Assembly (NCBI GenBank): GCA_023410055.1
Contig: JAEYQK010000068.1
Location: 62,001-126,000 of the forward strand
Direction: 5' to 3'
From: Acidobacteriota bacterium
GTDB lineage: Bacteria; Acidobacteriota; Terriglobia; Terriglobales; Acidobacteriaceae
DNA: 64,000 bases
The notes beneath the pieces were generated by a model that searched no databases, was not told the origin of the DNA, and saw only the letters and a list, made by a program, of their open reading frames with translations. Shown in pieces: positions 1 through 9,472 of this stretch; positions within the stretch are counted from its first letter, which is position 1, and each line of letters begins with the position of its first letter. The translations under genes were made by a program, and so were the position numbers.

Positions 1-376
1 AGAACTGGAACCAGCCCGACGCTTTCTGGAAGTAGACCTGTCCGTTGTTGACGGCGGGGTGCGAGGCTTCGTCTCCCGCAAAGTAGTTGCCCTGCCACAT
101 GCCGATTGCACTTGCAACGCCGTCGAGGTTGAGCTTGCCTAACGGTCCGGCTTCAAAGGCGACCGATGACGGTGGCTGTAACGGTCCGACAAAAGTGGGG
201 GTTGTAGGTGACGATGATGCCGGGACCGCCTGGTCTGACGGCGCCTGCGGCGCAGAGCTGTTCGACTGCTGGCCCGTCGGCTGTCCTTGCTCGGCTGTGT
301 TCTGCTGAGCGACGAGGTACGTCGCGCCGAGAAAAAGAATAATGACCATCGTCCAGATGTGCTGCTTTGCCTTCAT
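1..376 (-). CDS. Secreted porin-like protein, N-terminal part (runs off window)
   Basis: The coding frame reads leftward from the ATG at 376 and is still open at base 1, giving 125 codons of the N-terminus. Residues 1-24 form a signal peptide (lysines, then a hydrophobic stretch ending LVAQQ). A Gln/Ser/Pro-rich linker follows to about residue 65, then a stretch with GKLNLDGVASAIGMWQGN and NGQVYFQKASGWFQF. That ending resembles the first strands of acidobacterial outer-membrane beta-barrel (porin-like) proteins; this is from memory of such proteins and the barrel itself lies outside the window. The sequence upstream of the ATG contains GGGGAGCAAG, a usable ribosome binding site. Function beyond an envelope role cannot be stated. 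Confidence 0.65.
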   Translation of the reverse strand, partial: MKAKQHIWTMVIILFLGATYLVAQQNTAEQGQPTGQQSNSSAPQAPSDQAVPASSSPTTPTFVGPLQPPSSVAFEAGPLGKLNLDGVASAIGMWQGNYFAGDEASHPAVNNGQVYFQKASGWFQF

Positions 377-411
377 GACTTGCTCCCCTAATTCCATCGT
401 CCTGTTTTCGG

Positions 412-460
412 ATGCCCCACGTTTCGGCCAAACATTAAAAAGTCCATAAAACGTGGGGCC
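412..460. repeat. GCCCCACGTT-type hairpin, long-loop version
   Basis: Arms TGCCCCACGTTT (413-424) and AAACGTGGGGC (448-458) flank a 23-base A/T-rich loop. The arms match those of the hairpins at 34754-34785 and 39691-39722. It sits upstream of the porin-like gene, so a terminator role for a known gene is not evident here. Confidence 0.6.
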
Positions 461-648
461 CTTCGTCGCGTTCGCACTCGCGGTGACGAACCTGCTACAA
501 CGAATGGGAAGCGAGGTCCTGCCCTCGTGCTGCCATCGAGCGGGATGAATCGTTTCGCTTGTGAGCATCGGAAGTCTTTTCACAAATTGCGTTTATGCCG
601 GGAATAACGGCGCTCTATATCGTAGGCCGATATATCGCAGGCGGACTT

Positions 649-700
649 GTAGCGCCGGACTCCAGTCCGGCGAATCGGTCGACATGGACGTCGGCTCTAC
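649..700. repeat. Composite palindrome, family 1, copy 1
   Basis: Begins GTAGCGCC, contains the perfect palindrome GCCGGACTCCAGTCCGGC and then a second small hairpin (GACATGGACGTC), and ends CGGCTCTAC. The two ends are near inverse complements, so the whole unit can fold as a three-way cruciform. Five more copies occur in the window (11664, 11815, 11966, 28867, 49946). Confidence 0.85.
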
Positions 701-798
701 GGCTTGCCCCCGCAGCCGCGAAACCCGGAGCAGCGCGCCGAGGCCGTACGGGCCTACTTGGTGCAGTCCGGCGGCGTACCCGATGACGGTTTGGGAAG

Positions 799-852
799 GG
801 CACGGCTTCAGCCGTGCCGAACGCTGGCGCAGAGAATTGGGGCTTAAGCCCC
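799..852. repeat. Two short palindromes
   Basis: GGCACGGCTTCAGCCGTGCC (799-818) is a perfect stem with a short TTCA turn, and GGGGCTTAAGCCCC (839-852) is a perfect 14-base palindrome. The first resembles the palindrome at 30967-30987 (GCACGACTGAAGTCGTGC) in design. Confidence 0.7.
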
Positions 853-889
853 TGAGGTCCATATCAACTCTGGTGCCTTAAGCGCCGGC

Positions 890-1111
890 TTACTCGTTCG
901 TCTCTTTCGCTTCCTTGCGCCACTTTGAGATGTTGCGAGCGTAAAGCGCCATGCAGACGATGTTGGCGGGGATCAGTCCCCACTGTTTCGCGTCCCGGGC
1001 CAGGATGCAGATGAGTCCGCTGTTGAGGGTTGCAACGGCAAAGCCCTCCCAGCGCTTTTTGCCTACCAGCGCGGTCGAGACAAGGGTCAGTATGCAGGAA
1101 AGATAATCCAT
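890..1111 (-). CDS. Small membrane protein, function unknown
   Basis: 73 residues starting at the ATG at 1111. Two or three hydrophobic segments are visible: residues about 2-16 (YLSCILTLVSTALVG), 21-38 (WEGFAVATLNSGLICILA) and 44-56 (GLIPANIVCMALYA), followed by a charged tail (NISKWRKEAKETNE) that should be cytoplasmic. The layout is like a small transporter-type or SemiSWEET-sized membrane protein, but no family motif is recognised. The ribosome binding site is weak. The coherent hydrophobic pattern is the main reason for calling it real; it lies downstream of nothing obvious and is transcribed in the same direction as the DUF2207 gene to its right. Confidence 0.55.
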   Translation of the reverse strand: MDYLSCILTLVSTALVGKKRWEGFAVATLNSGLICILARDAKQWGLIPANIVCMALYARNISKWRKEAKETNE

Positions 1112-1191
1112 TCGGAGCGAATCGGTTGCAGAGATTAATCACTAGTAAAGCGCATCCCGGCTCCCGGTTCCATACGCAGAAACCCTGAGAA

Positions 1192-3072
1192 CTAGCGCGA
1201 AATAAATCGGCCCCCAGCGATATTCTCGAGTCCCTCTAGCCCAGGCGTGGCGCCAACGGCGCTCGGCGACCTGCGCAGATAGAAGAGCCGGAAGTTTTCG
1301 CCGGTATACCACGTGGGGCAGTATGGTGGCTCGTCACCACCGACGTCGGTTCGCCGTGCCCATTCCTTCTCAAGATCGAAGGCCATCGCATAGTCGAGAT
1401 ACTCGCCAAACACCCGCTGACGTTCGTCTCCGAATTCCGCGTTGAACGTGCTCTCGGCAGCCAGCTTGCGCAGATGGAACTTGAATCCTTCTGTATCGTC
1501 CATCAAGCGATGGCCGCGCGCAGTCGGGACGTGCATGATCTTCATGAACCAGAGATTGACCGCCGCTTGCACCGCCATCACGAACGTCCAGAGGAACGAG
1601 ACTTTCGTAGCCAGCATTACAAATACGCCAACGAGCATCACCAACAGCAGGATCGCGGTCCACTTCTGCGCCGAGACGCCTGTCCCTGCAGCGCCGGGAA
1701 CATGCAGCTCCTCCGGTCGGACTTTCCAGTCCTTCAGGGAAGACGGCCAGATATGGCGCAGCAGAATGACACACACGAGGAAGACTAAAGTCAGTAGGAA
1801 TGCCGACAGGAACTCTTCGGCCAGGTTTGACCTGACTTCAAGATAAAGGCTGGTAATCACGGCCAAGCTGCTGACGATCAGCGCCGGCCAGGCAAAAGCT
1901 GTAACGGGAGCAAATGCCTTGCTGTAGCTGTTGGCAAGAGCCTTCCTCAGGGCTCGTTGCGCCTTGCCGATCGCAGGCGAACTGCTCTTCAGCGAGACGG
2001 AATCATGTGTTCCGAACAGCGCTTTCGCGAACTCCCGCTCTTCTGGCGCAAGCGAATGAAAATCGGCTGACGTCCGCCGAACCGTGTACCCTTCGTTGCT
2101 TTCTTCGATCGTCGCCACGCCCGAACGCCCAAGCGCAAGCAACAGCACGGTGAAGCTCTTCGCATCCGCCGAGCGCAGCTTCAGATAACGCATTCCCACA
2201 GCAGACACGCCCGCGGGTGGCTCAGTCCGTGGAATCTGCCGCGCGAGTTTCGGTGCCCGTCCGAAGAAGAACCATAGCACTCCCCAATAGAGCAGTAGTA
2301 TGCCCAGGCCCAATAGCGCGACGAAGGTTCCGGGGTTCTCCATCAGCGCGACGGGAACGCCCCATGTTTTATGCCGTATGTACCCTCCAGGCCAGTCCAG
2401 CGAAACGCTCAGCCCCTCTTTGGGCGCAAGCGCCTCGGCGGAAAACGCGACCGCCCCCGGGGTATCGAAATCGAAGCTGTAGCGCTTGTTCCGCGAACCG
2501 TCGCCCCCGGTGCTGCCGCCTACAACCAGCTCTCCAAAGGGAGTACCCTTGGGCAGTTCAATCGTGGCTATTACGTCATCGATCGGAACCGTCCAGTTCC
2601 AACCGGTTACGTTCCAATTGAAGTGGTCCCGGCCGTCTGCACTCAGCACTAAGGGACTGGTCTCGTAAACGAGAGTGAATGTGTGACGTCCGGTCAGTAG
2701 CGGTTGTTCAGGGTCACCGATAACGATCCGGCGGACCGAGCCGACGTCTTCCACATGGAAGGGCGCGGGCTTCTCGTCCATCTTTACTTCCTGAACAGTT
2801 ATGTTTGGAGCAGGCCGCTGGCTGTCAGGAGCGAACGCCCGTACGATACTGTTCTGAATCTGCAGACCGAGTACATTGACGTCAATGACCTCGTGTACCA
2901 GCAGGCTGCCGTCCTTGCGGATCGTGACCTTGCTGTCGATCTTCAGGACCTTTTCGCGATCAAGCTGCGCAGACGCCGACCACGCAGGGAGCGAAACAGC
3001 GAAGAGGAGAAACAGTACTGCCGCGCGGTGTAAGAACCGCAGGGCCACCGGGATAACATGGTGCGTTTTCAT
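1192..3072 (-). CDS. DUF2207-family predicted membrane protein
   Basis: 626 residues. Residues 1-36 are an N-terminal hydrophobic signal or anchor. Residues about 38-240 form an extracytoplasmic domain opening with REKVLKIDSKVTIRKDGSLLVHEVIDV, the usual beginning of DUF2207 (YciQ-like) proteins, with a later FNWNVTGWNWTVPI stretch. One transmembrane helix follows near 250-273 (VALLGLGILLLYWGVLWFFFG); further helices lie near 390-440 and 470-510. The C-terminal third carries a short WYTGENF segment and a Gly/Ser-containing end. The role of this family is unknown; it is not an enzyme by any motif I can see. Start is the ATG at 3072, 142 bases before the divergent next gene. Confidence 0.8.
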   Translation of the reverse strand: MKTHHVIPVALRFLHRAAVLFLLFAVSLPAWSASAQLDREKVLKIDSKVTIRKDGSLLVHEVIDVNVLGLQIQNSIVRAFAPDSQRPAPNITVQEVKMDEKPAPFHVEDVGSVRRIVIGDPEQPLLTGRHTFTLVYETSPLVLSADGRDHFNWNVTGWNWTVPIDDVIATIELPKGTPFGELVVGGSTGGDGSRNKRYSFDFDTPGAVAFSAEALAPKEGLSVSLDWPGGYIRHKTWGVPVALMENPGTFVALLGLGILLLYWGVLWFFFGRAPKLARQIPRTEPPAGVSAVGMRYLKLRSADAKSFTVLLLALGRSGVATIEESNEGYTVRRTSADFHSLAPEEREFAKALFGTHDSVSLKSSSPAIGKAQRALRKALANSYSKAFAPVTAFAWPALIVSSLAVITSLYLEVRSNLAEEFLSAFLLTLVFLVCVILLRHIWPSSLKDWKVRPEELHVPGAAGTGVSAQKWTAILLLVMLVGVFVMLATKVSFLWTFVMAVQAAVNLWFMKIMHVPTARGHRLMDDTEGFKFHLRKLAAESTFNAEFGDERQRVFGEYLDYAMAFDLEKEWARRTDVGGDEPPYCPTWYTGENFRLFYLRRSPSAVGATPGLEGLENIAGGRFISR

Positions 3073-3214
3073 GGCGCGCTAACAAAACGTCTAGACTTTC
3101 CCACAACTTACCGCAAACGGCGCAAATCTCCTAGCTCCAAGAGTGTGGGGCGCAAAGCGTACTTCGGAACATGAGAATGTAAACGCGAAAGTCCAAGTAG
3201 TAGAATTGGCAACT

Positions 3215-3730
3215 ATGGGCAGCCTATACCAGACGACCCCTCAACGCGAGCCGGAGTCCAACTCGCGGCCGCTTATTATTGCAGCCGTCGTTCTTGCGGT
3301 AGTTGTTGGCTTGATCGTTTTCTTCGCCCTCACCTCCAAGCCGGCTCCGACGCCAACTTCGCAGATGAGTGAGGCTCCCTATGCCTCGAACCTGCAGATC
3401 TCGGACTTGCACCTGAGCACGGCAAAGAACTTTATCAATGCGGAGATCACGTACCTGGAAGGCACCATCGCCAACACAGGAAGCGTTACCCTGACCAACG
3501 CGCAAGTGCTCTGCGTTTTCCGCAATTCGATGGGCCAAGTGGTCGACACGCCGGTCGTGCCGCTCCAGATCGAGGCCGTGACGCTAGGCCAGAACGACTT
3601 CGTTCCGCTGAGCGCGTCTCCTCTTACACCGAATCAGAAACGCCCCTTCCGATTGACCTTCGAACACGTCTCCGCCGACTGGAACATGGGAGTGCCGGAG
3701 CTGAGGGTGGTCAGCGCAACAACGAAGTAA
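3215..3730 (+). CDS. Single-pass membrane protein, function unknown
   Basis: 171 residues from the ATG at 3215 (MGSLYQTTPQ). The frame is open further upstream to 3143, but that extension is not hydrophobic or conserved-looking, so the inner start is preferred. Residues about 22-42 (PLIIAAVVLAVVVGLIVFFAL) make one transmembrane helix; a Pro-rich linker leads to an outside domain of about 115 residues with a beta-sandwich look (EITYLEGTIANTGSVTLTNA, VCVF-like strands, and ADWNMGVPELRV). This resembles FxLYD/DUF2393-type domains known from acidobacteria, an uncertain match. It stands alone, divergent from the DUF2207 gene. Confidence 0.65.
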   Translation: MGSLYQTTPQREPESNSRPLIIAAVVLAVVVGLIVFFALTSKPAPTPTSQMSEAPYASNLQISDLHLSTAKNFINAEITYLEGTIANTGSVTLTNAQVLCVFRNSMGQVVDTPVVPLQIEAVTLGQNDFVPLSASPLTPNQKRPFRLTFEHVSADWNMGVPELRVVSATTK

Positions 3731-3731
3731 A

Positions 3732-3930
3732 GCAGTACGCAGTACTCAGTACCCAGTAAACACTTCAGACGTCGTAGCAACTCGTTACGGGCGGCTCGGA
3801 ACTGACTACCGAAAGGCACTATCGCCACCCAAGCCCTTGCTTTACGGCAAATCTCTATGCGATCACTTCTGAGTACTGAGTACTGAGTACTGAGTACTGA
3901 GTACTGAGTACTGAGTACTGAGTACTGAGT
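3732..3930. repeat. Inverted pair of heptamer repeats, unit CTGAGTA
   Basis: A left block at 3732-3758 reads in the TACTCAG sense; a right block at 3869-3930 holds nearly nine perfect copies of CTGAGTA. The two blocks are inverted relative to each other and enclose about 110 ordinary bases, so the region can fold into a long imperfect hairpin. It fills the gap between the membrane-protein gene and selD. The same unit and arrangement recur at 10151-10226. Confidence 0.9.
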
Positions 3931-3953
3931 GCTTCCTTTACAATTGACTCTTG

Positions 3954-5033
3954 ATGGCCGAAGTAACGCCAATCCGATTGACCGAGTCCGCCAAGGCCGC
4001 TGGTTGAGCTTCCAAGCTTAGTCCGGCGGCGCTGGACAAAGTGCTTGGGAAATTAGCCCGGCAACAGGACCCGAATGTGCTTGTCGGCTTCGATAAAGCC
4101 GACGACGCCGGAGTGTATCTTGTCGCGCCTGACCTGGCACTTGTGCAGACGGTCGATTTCTTCACGCCCATTGTTGACGACCCATATACGTTCGGCCAGA
4201 TCGCCGCAACGAATGCCTTGAGTGACGTGTACGCGATGGGCGGGCGTCCACTGAGCGCGCTGGCGATGGTTTGTTTTCCCGCTTCGGGCGATCTCGATGT
4301 ACTGGAGCGCATCATGGCCGGCGGACTGTCGAAGATGGTCGAGGCAGGCTGCAGCGTCATTGGCGGACACTCCGTCCGCGACGATGAGATCAAGTTCGGC
4401 TATGCGGTCACGGGCTCCATCCATCCTGAGCGCGTCTTGACGAACTCTGGCGCGAAGCCCGGCGACAAGCTCGTTTTCACTAAGGCCATCGGCACCGGAG
4501 TTATATCGACGGCGATAAAAAAGCAGAAGGCGGCCCCATCTTGGATCGATGCCGCCATCCAGTCGATGACGACCCTGAACAAGGCCGCCGCCGAAGTAAT
4601 TGCTTCTTCAATCACCCGATCACCCGATGACCCGATGGCCCGATCCATCCACGCCATGACCGACGTAACCGGCTTCGCACTGGTCGGCCACGCACGCGAG
4701 ATGGCGCTCGGCTCCGATGTCTCGCTTCGCATCTTCGCCTCCCGTGTCCCGCTGCTGGAAGGCGCTCTCGAGTGCGTGCGACAGAAGTTCATCCCCGGCG
4801 GACTCAACGCCAATCGCGACTTCGCCGAATGCGTTGTTCAGTACGAGGATGCTGTCCCAGACGAACTTCGGACAATTCTCTACGATCCTCAGACAGCTGG
4901 CGGACTGCTTGTGTCGGTAACGGCAGGAGAAGCTGACGACCTGCTCCTCGCTCTCAATCAGGCCGGCGTTCCGGCCGTTGAAATCGGAGAAGTGCTGGAG
5001 CGGACGAGACCGCTGATCCAAATCGCTCGGTAG
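3954..5033 (+). CDS. selD: Selenide, water dikinase with selenocysteine at the active site
   Basis: SelD makes selenophosphate from selenide and ATP, the selenium donor for selenocysteine and selenouridine. The gene reads from ATG 3954 for 359 residues with one in-frame TGA at 4005-4007 (residue 18). Flanking residues are RLTESAKAAG before and ASKLSPAALDKVL after, which align with the E. coli SelD start RLTQYSHGAG-C-GCKISP, so the TGA falls exactly on the catalytic Cys17 position. Downstream are the expected LVGFDKADDAGVY, TNALSDVYAMGG, GGHS, TDVTGFALVGHA and DPQTAGGLL motifs. The second Cys of the E. coli pair is Ser here. A conventional caller would start at GTG 4041 and lose the active site. 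Residues 220-231 (ITRSPDDPMARS) are encoded by a simple repeat and look inserted just before the TDVTGF motif. No selA, selB or selC is in the window. Confidence 0.93.
4008..4050 (+). promoter_or_regulatory. SECIS-like hairpin directly after the selD TGA
   Basis: Lower stem CCAAGC (4012-4017) pairs with GCTTGG (4043-4048). Upper stem GTCCG (4021-4025) pairs with TGGAC (4033-4037), capped by GCGGCGC whose outer GC/GC can pair around a GGC tip. The apical loop lies 18-24 bases past the TGA and is G-rich, in line with bacterial SECIS elements, which sit within the coding region just downstream of the UGA. Drawn by eye; no folding energy was computed. Confidence 0.7.
4611..4646. repeat. Short-period repeat inside selD
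   Basis: The unit CACCCGAT / GACCCGAT / GGCCCGAT repeats four times within selD without breaking frame. The same unit occurs between genes at 20550-20580 and, on the other strand, at 28989-29027. Confidence 0.85.
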
Positions 5034-5246
5034 TCCGCGCACCGCTGGCACATAGTCCTCGCACAGGTGTGGCGCTTCCGGCTCTTGACTTCTACCCTCA
5101 CTCACATCTGCTTCGAAACGCTGCACTTGTCACACTGGGAAACAGGACAAGCCACTACCCTCATACCGACGACGCAGCAGGGCACGGTTTTTGCGTCCCT
5201 CGCATCTAGGCAGTTAGGGCTTGACCTTCGAGAAGGAGGGCTCAAT

Positions 5247-5282
5247 AGTCACTTTCCGGGACGAAACTGGAAATAAGTGACT
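5247..5282. promoter_or_regulatory. Inverted repeat upstream of hsp20 promoter
   Basis: AGTCACTT (5247-5254) and AAGTGACT (5275-5282) are perfect inverse complements separated by 20 bases that include a further TCC/GGA pairing. It lies 23 bases upstream of the -35 box. It is not CIRCE (TTAGCACTC-N9-GAGTGCTAA). It could be an operator or the selD terminator stem; no T-run follows. Confidence 0.4.
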
Positions 5283-5304
5283 GAAAACAAGACAAAAACA
5301 ATAC

Positions 5305-5333
5305 TTGACACTACTCCACTCACATTTTATTAT
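5305..5333 (+). promoter_or_regulatory. Sigma-70 type promoter of hsp20
   Basis: TTGACA (5305-5310), a 17-base spacer and TATTAT (5328-5333). The -35 is perfect and the -10 differs at one position from consensus. Transcription should begin near 5340, giving a leader of about 68 bases before the ATG at 5408. Confidence 0.75.
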
Positions 5334-5407
5334 TCTTTTGTGCTCATACAACAATGCTGTGTGAGCGAAAAGGAACAAAGCAAAGCTTCAAGGAGGTTCT
5401 AAAGATT

Positions 5408-5890
5408 ATGGCTATCACCCGTTGGGATCCATTCCGCGATCTAATCACTATGCAGGACCGCATGAGCCGCATGTTCCAGGACTACACACGCGGCGAGGAA
5501 GCCATCGGGACGAATTTCGTTCCCCCGGTTGACGTCTACGAAGACCAGAACGGCATCACGCTGAAGCTGGAAGTCCCCGGAATCGACGAAAAGGACCTCG
5601 ATGTTCGCGTCGAGAACAACGTCCTCACCGTTCACGGCGAGCGCAAGTTCGAAAACGAAGAGAAGGAAGAGAACTTCCAGAGAGTTGAACGTCGCTATGG
5701 CTCGTTCACCCGCTCCTTCACGCTGCCCAACACGGTGGACACCGAAGGCATCCAGGCGAACTACGATAAGGGCGTCCTGAAACTGCACCTGTCCAAGCGC
5801 GCCGAAGCCAAGCCGAAGCAAATCAAGGTCAATGTCGGTGGCGCAGGCGAGCAAAAGACGATCGAGGCCGGCAAAAGCAAAGCAGCCTGA
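5408..5890 (+). CDS. Hsp20/alpha-crystallin family small heat-shock protein
   Basis: A holding chaperone that binds unfolding proteins without ATP. 160 residues from ATG 5408 (MAITRWDPFRDL), chosen because AGGAGGT at 5391-5397 stands 10 bases upstream; an in-frame upstream start exists at 5354 but lies before that site. The N-terminal arm is WDPFRDLITMQDRMSRMF; the alpha-crystallin domain spans about residues 38-135 with PPVDVYEDQNGITLKLEVPG, a GxLxL-type element (GVLKLHLSK) and the SxxFxRSFTLP stretch. It ends with a short charged tail. It has its own strong promoter and a terminator at 5912-5947, and precedes clpB, its usual partner in disaggregation. Confidence 0.95.
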   Translation: MAITRWDPFRDLITMQDRMSRMFQDYTRGEEAIGTNFVPPVDVYEDQNGITLKLEVPGIDEKDLDVRVENNVLTVHGERKFENEEKEENFQRVERRYGSFTRSFTLPNTVDTEGIQANYDKGVLKLHLSKRAEAKPKQIKVNVGGAGEQKTIEAGKSKAA

Positions 5891-5911
5891 GCGAGCTGCG
5901 AACCAAGTGCT

Positions 5912-5947
5912 TCGGGGAAGGCCACGCGGCTTTCCCCGATTTGTTTT
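5912..5947 (+). terminator. Intrinsic terminator after hsp20
   Basis: TCGGGGAAGGCC and GGCTTTCCCCGA form a 12-base stem with one G-T pair around ACGC, followed by TTTGTTTTT. Stem plus T-run 22 bases after the hsp20 stop. Confidence 0.85.
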
Positions 5948-5949
5948 TC

Positions 5950-6025
5950 GGATTTCCGATTTCTGATTTCTGAACTCACAAAACAGCGAATCAGATCAGC
6001 AATCAGAAATCGAAAATCAGAAATT
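5950..6025. repeat. Inverted pair of GATTTCTGATTTC-type repeats
   Basis: The left block (5950-5973) reads GATTTCCGATTTCTGATTT; the right block (5989-6025) reads AATCAGAAATCGAAAATCAG, its inverse. The right block ends next to the clpB ribosome binding site. A matching pair lies at 51631-51707 upstream of pmbA. Confidence 0.85.
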
Positions 6026-6036
6026 AGGAGTTGTTC

Positions 6037-8721
<2,685 letters not shown>

Positions 8722-8742
8722 TGCTGACACGTCGTTGAATGT

Positions 8743-8767
8743 GTGGGGACGGGGCTGTGCCCCGTCC
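8743..8767. repeat. Palindrome family 2, copy 1 (after clpB)
   Basis: Contains the near-perfect palindrome GACGGGGCTGTGCCCCGTC preceded by GTGGG. It starts 22 bases after the clpB stop and may serve as a 3' hairpin, though no T-run follows. Other copies: 17562, 22034, 50248, 55779, 55828. Confidence 0.85.
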
Positions 8768-8919
8768 TCGCCCTGTGATTCCGAGCGCAGCGAGGAATCC
8801 CGCACCCCTGCCCGAACCCAGCACGCGCAACCCATGTGCACCTCTCCAACGTCTGAAACAGAATGCGCAAAAGGCGAGCCGTTTTGCGCATGACGTTTCA
8901 TTCAAGGGAGATGTTTCAA

Positions 8920-9399
8920 ATGGCTACAAGCAGAACCGGAACTTCGAGAAAACGCGGAACGAAGCAGTCGTCGAGATCACGCTCGTCGGCCTCGTCACGC
9001 ACGGGAGCATCGGGTACCGCCCGAAGACGCGGCTCCTCGTCAAAGTCGCGCTCACGCGTGACGGCAGGAAGCACATCGCGTAGCCCATCGTCGAGCACCC
9101 GCAAGAGCGCTTCCTCGCGCTCGCGGACAAAAACCAGCGGATCGAGCCGTACGCGCGCCAATGCCTCTTCGCGCTCTCGTTCAGGTGCAGCCTCGAATTC
9201 CCGCAGAACTTCGTCGTCACGCGGCAAGAGCAGTGGTTCGAGTCGTCGCAAGTACGGGCCGAAGGCACAACAGGAAGTAGCTACCGAGATGAGGCACCTG
9301 AAACAGGGCGAGCACAAGAACCGCAAGCAGGCGATCGCCATCGGACTATCCAAGGCCCGTCGCGAAGGGGCGAAAGTACCGCCACGAAAAGCCGCGTAA
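8920..9399 (+). CDS. Ser/Arg-rich basic protein with C-terminal DUF6496
   Basis: 159 residues from ATG 8920, placed 9 bases after AAGGGAG; the frame is open upstream to 8863 but without a good site. Residues 1-105 are almost only Ser, Arg, Thr, Lys, Ala and Gly with many SRS/SSR steps, so this half is disordered and highly positive. The last about 55 residues (RRKYGPKAQQEV, MRHLKQGEHKNRKQAIAIGLSKARREGAKVPP) are the DUF6496 module, in which KQAIAIGLSKARR is the signature. Such proteins are often suspected of binding nucleic acid; that is inference from charge. The low-complexity half resembles histone-H1-like tails. A palindromic hairpin follows at 9412. Confidence 0.8.
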   Translation: MATSRTGTSRKRGTKQSSRSRSSASSRTGASGTARRRGSSSKSRSRVTAGSTSRSPSSSTRKSASSRSRTKTSGSSRTRANASSRSRSGAASNSRRTSSSRGKSSGSSRRKYGPKAQQEVATEMRHLKQGEHKNRKQAIAIGLSKARREGAKVPPRKAA

Positions 9400-9411
9400 T
9401 TTAGTTGGGCT

Positions 9412-9448
9412 GGTGCCCCACATCTGCCGGACTTTGGCAGATGTGGGT
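9412..9448 (+). terminator. Terminator-like hairpin, ATCTGCC version
   Basis: GGTGCCCCACATCTGCC pairs with GGCAGATGTGGGTC around a short loop, then TTTCG. It lies 12 bases after the DUF6496 gene stop. A second copy is at 49171-49208 with slightly changed loop. Confidence 0.6.
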
Positions 9449-9472
9449 CTTTCGCGATTCAGGAGTCCCCAA

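Larger units (their letters stand above)
377..889. other. Gene-free stretch with several palindromes
   Basis: No convincing gene lies here. It holds a long hairpin (412-460, arms ATGCCCCACGTTT and AAACGTGGGGC), one copy of the composite palindrome (649-700), the palindrome GGCACGGCTTCAGCCGTGCC (799-818) and GGGGCTTAAGCCCC (839-852). The open frames across it are translations of the palindromes. Confidence 0.7.
5034..5407. other. Gene-free stretch: selD to hsp20
   Basis: No coding sequence is supported here. The right half holds the hsp20 promoter, a perfect 8-bp inverted repeat at 5247-5282 and a strong ribosome binding site at 5391-5397. Nothing is recognised between 5034 and 5240. Confidence 0.6.

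Noticed and set aside
561..881. A 106-codon gene in the first gap
   Set aside because: The frame is made of palindromes; no domain or start context.
3869..3930. CRISPR array
   Set aside because: The heptamer repeats have no spacers and are far too short.
3954..4010. A sequencing error or nonsense mutation in selD
   Set aside because: The TGA lies exactly on the position where Cys or selenocysteine is expected, with a fitting hairpin; a random stop there is unlikely, although resequencing could still show otherwise.
4041..5033. Treating selD as a 330-residue protein starting at GTG 4041
   Set aside because: The upstream 29 codons match the SelD start on both sides of the TGA, so the shorter form would lose the active site.
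5247..5282. CIRCE heat-shock operator
   Set aside because: The arms AGTCACTT/AAGTGACT and 20-base gap do not match the CIRCE sequence or spacing.
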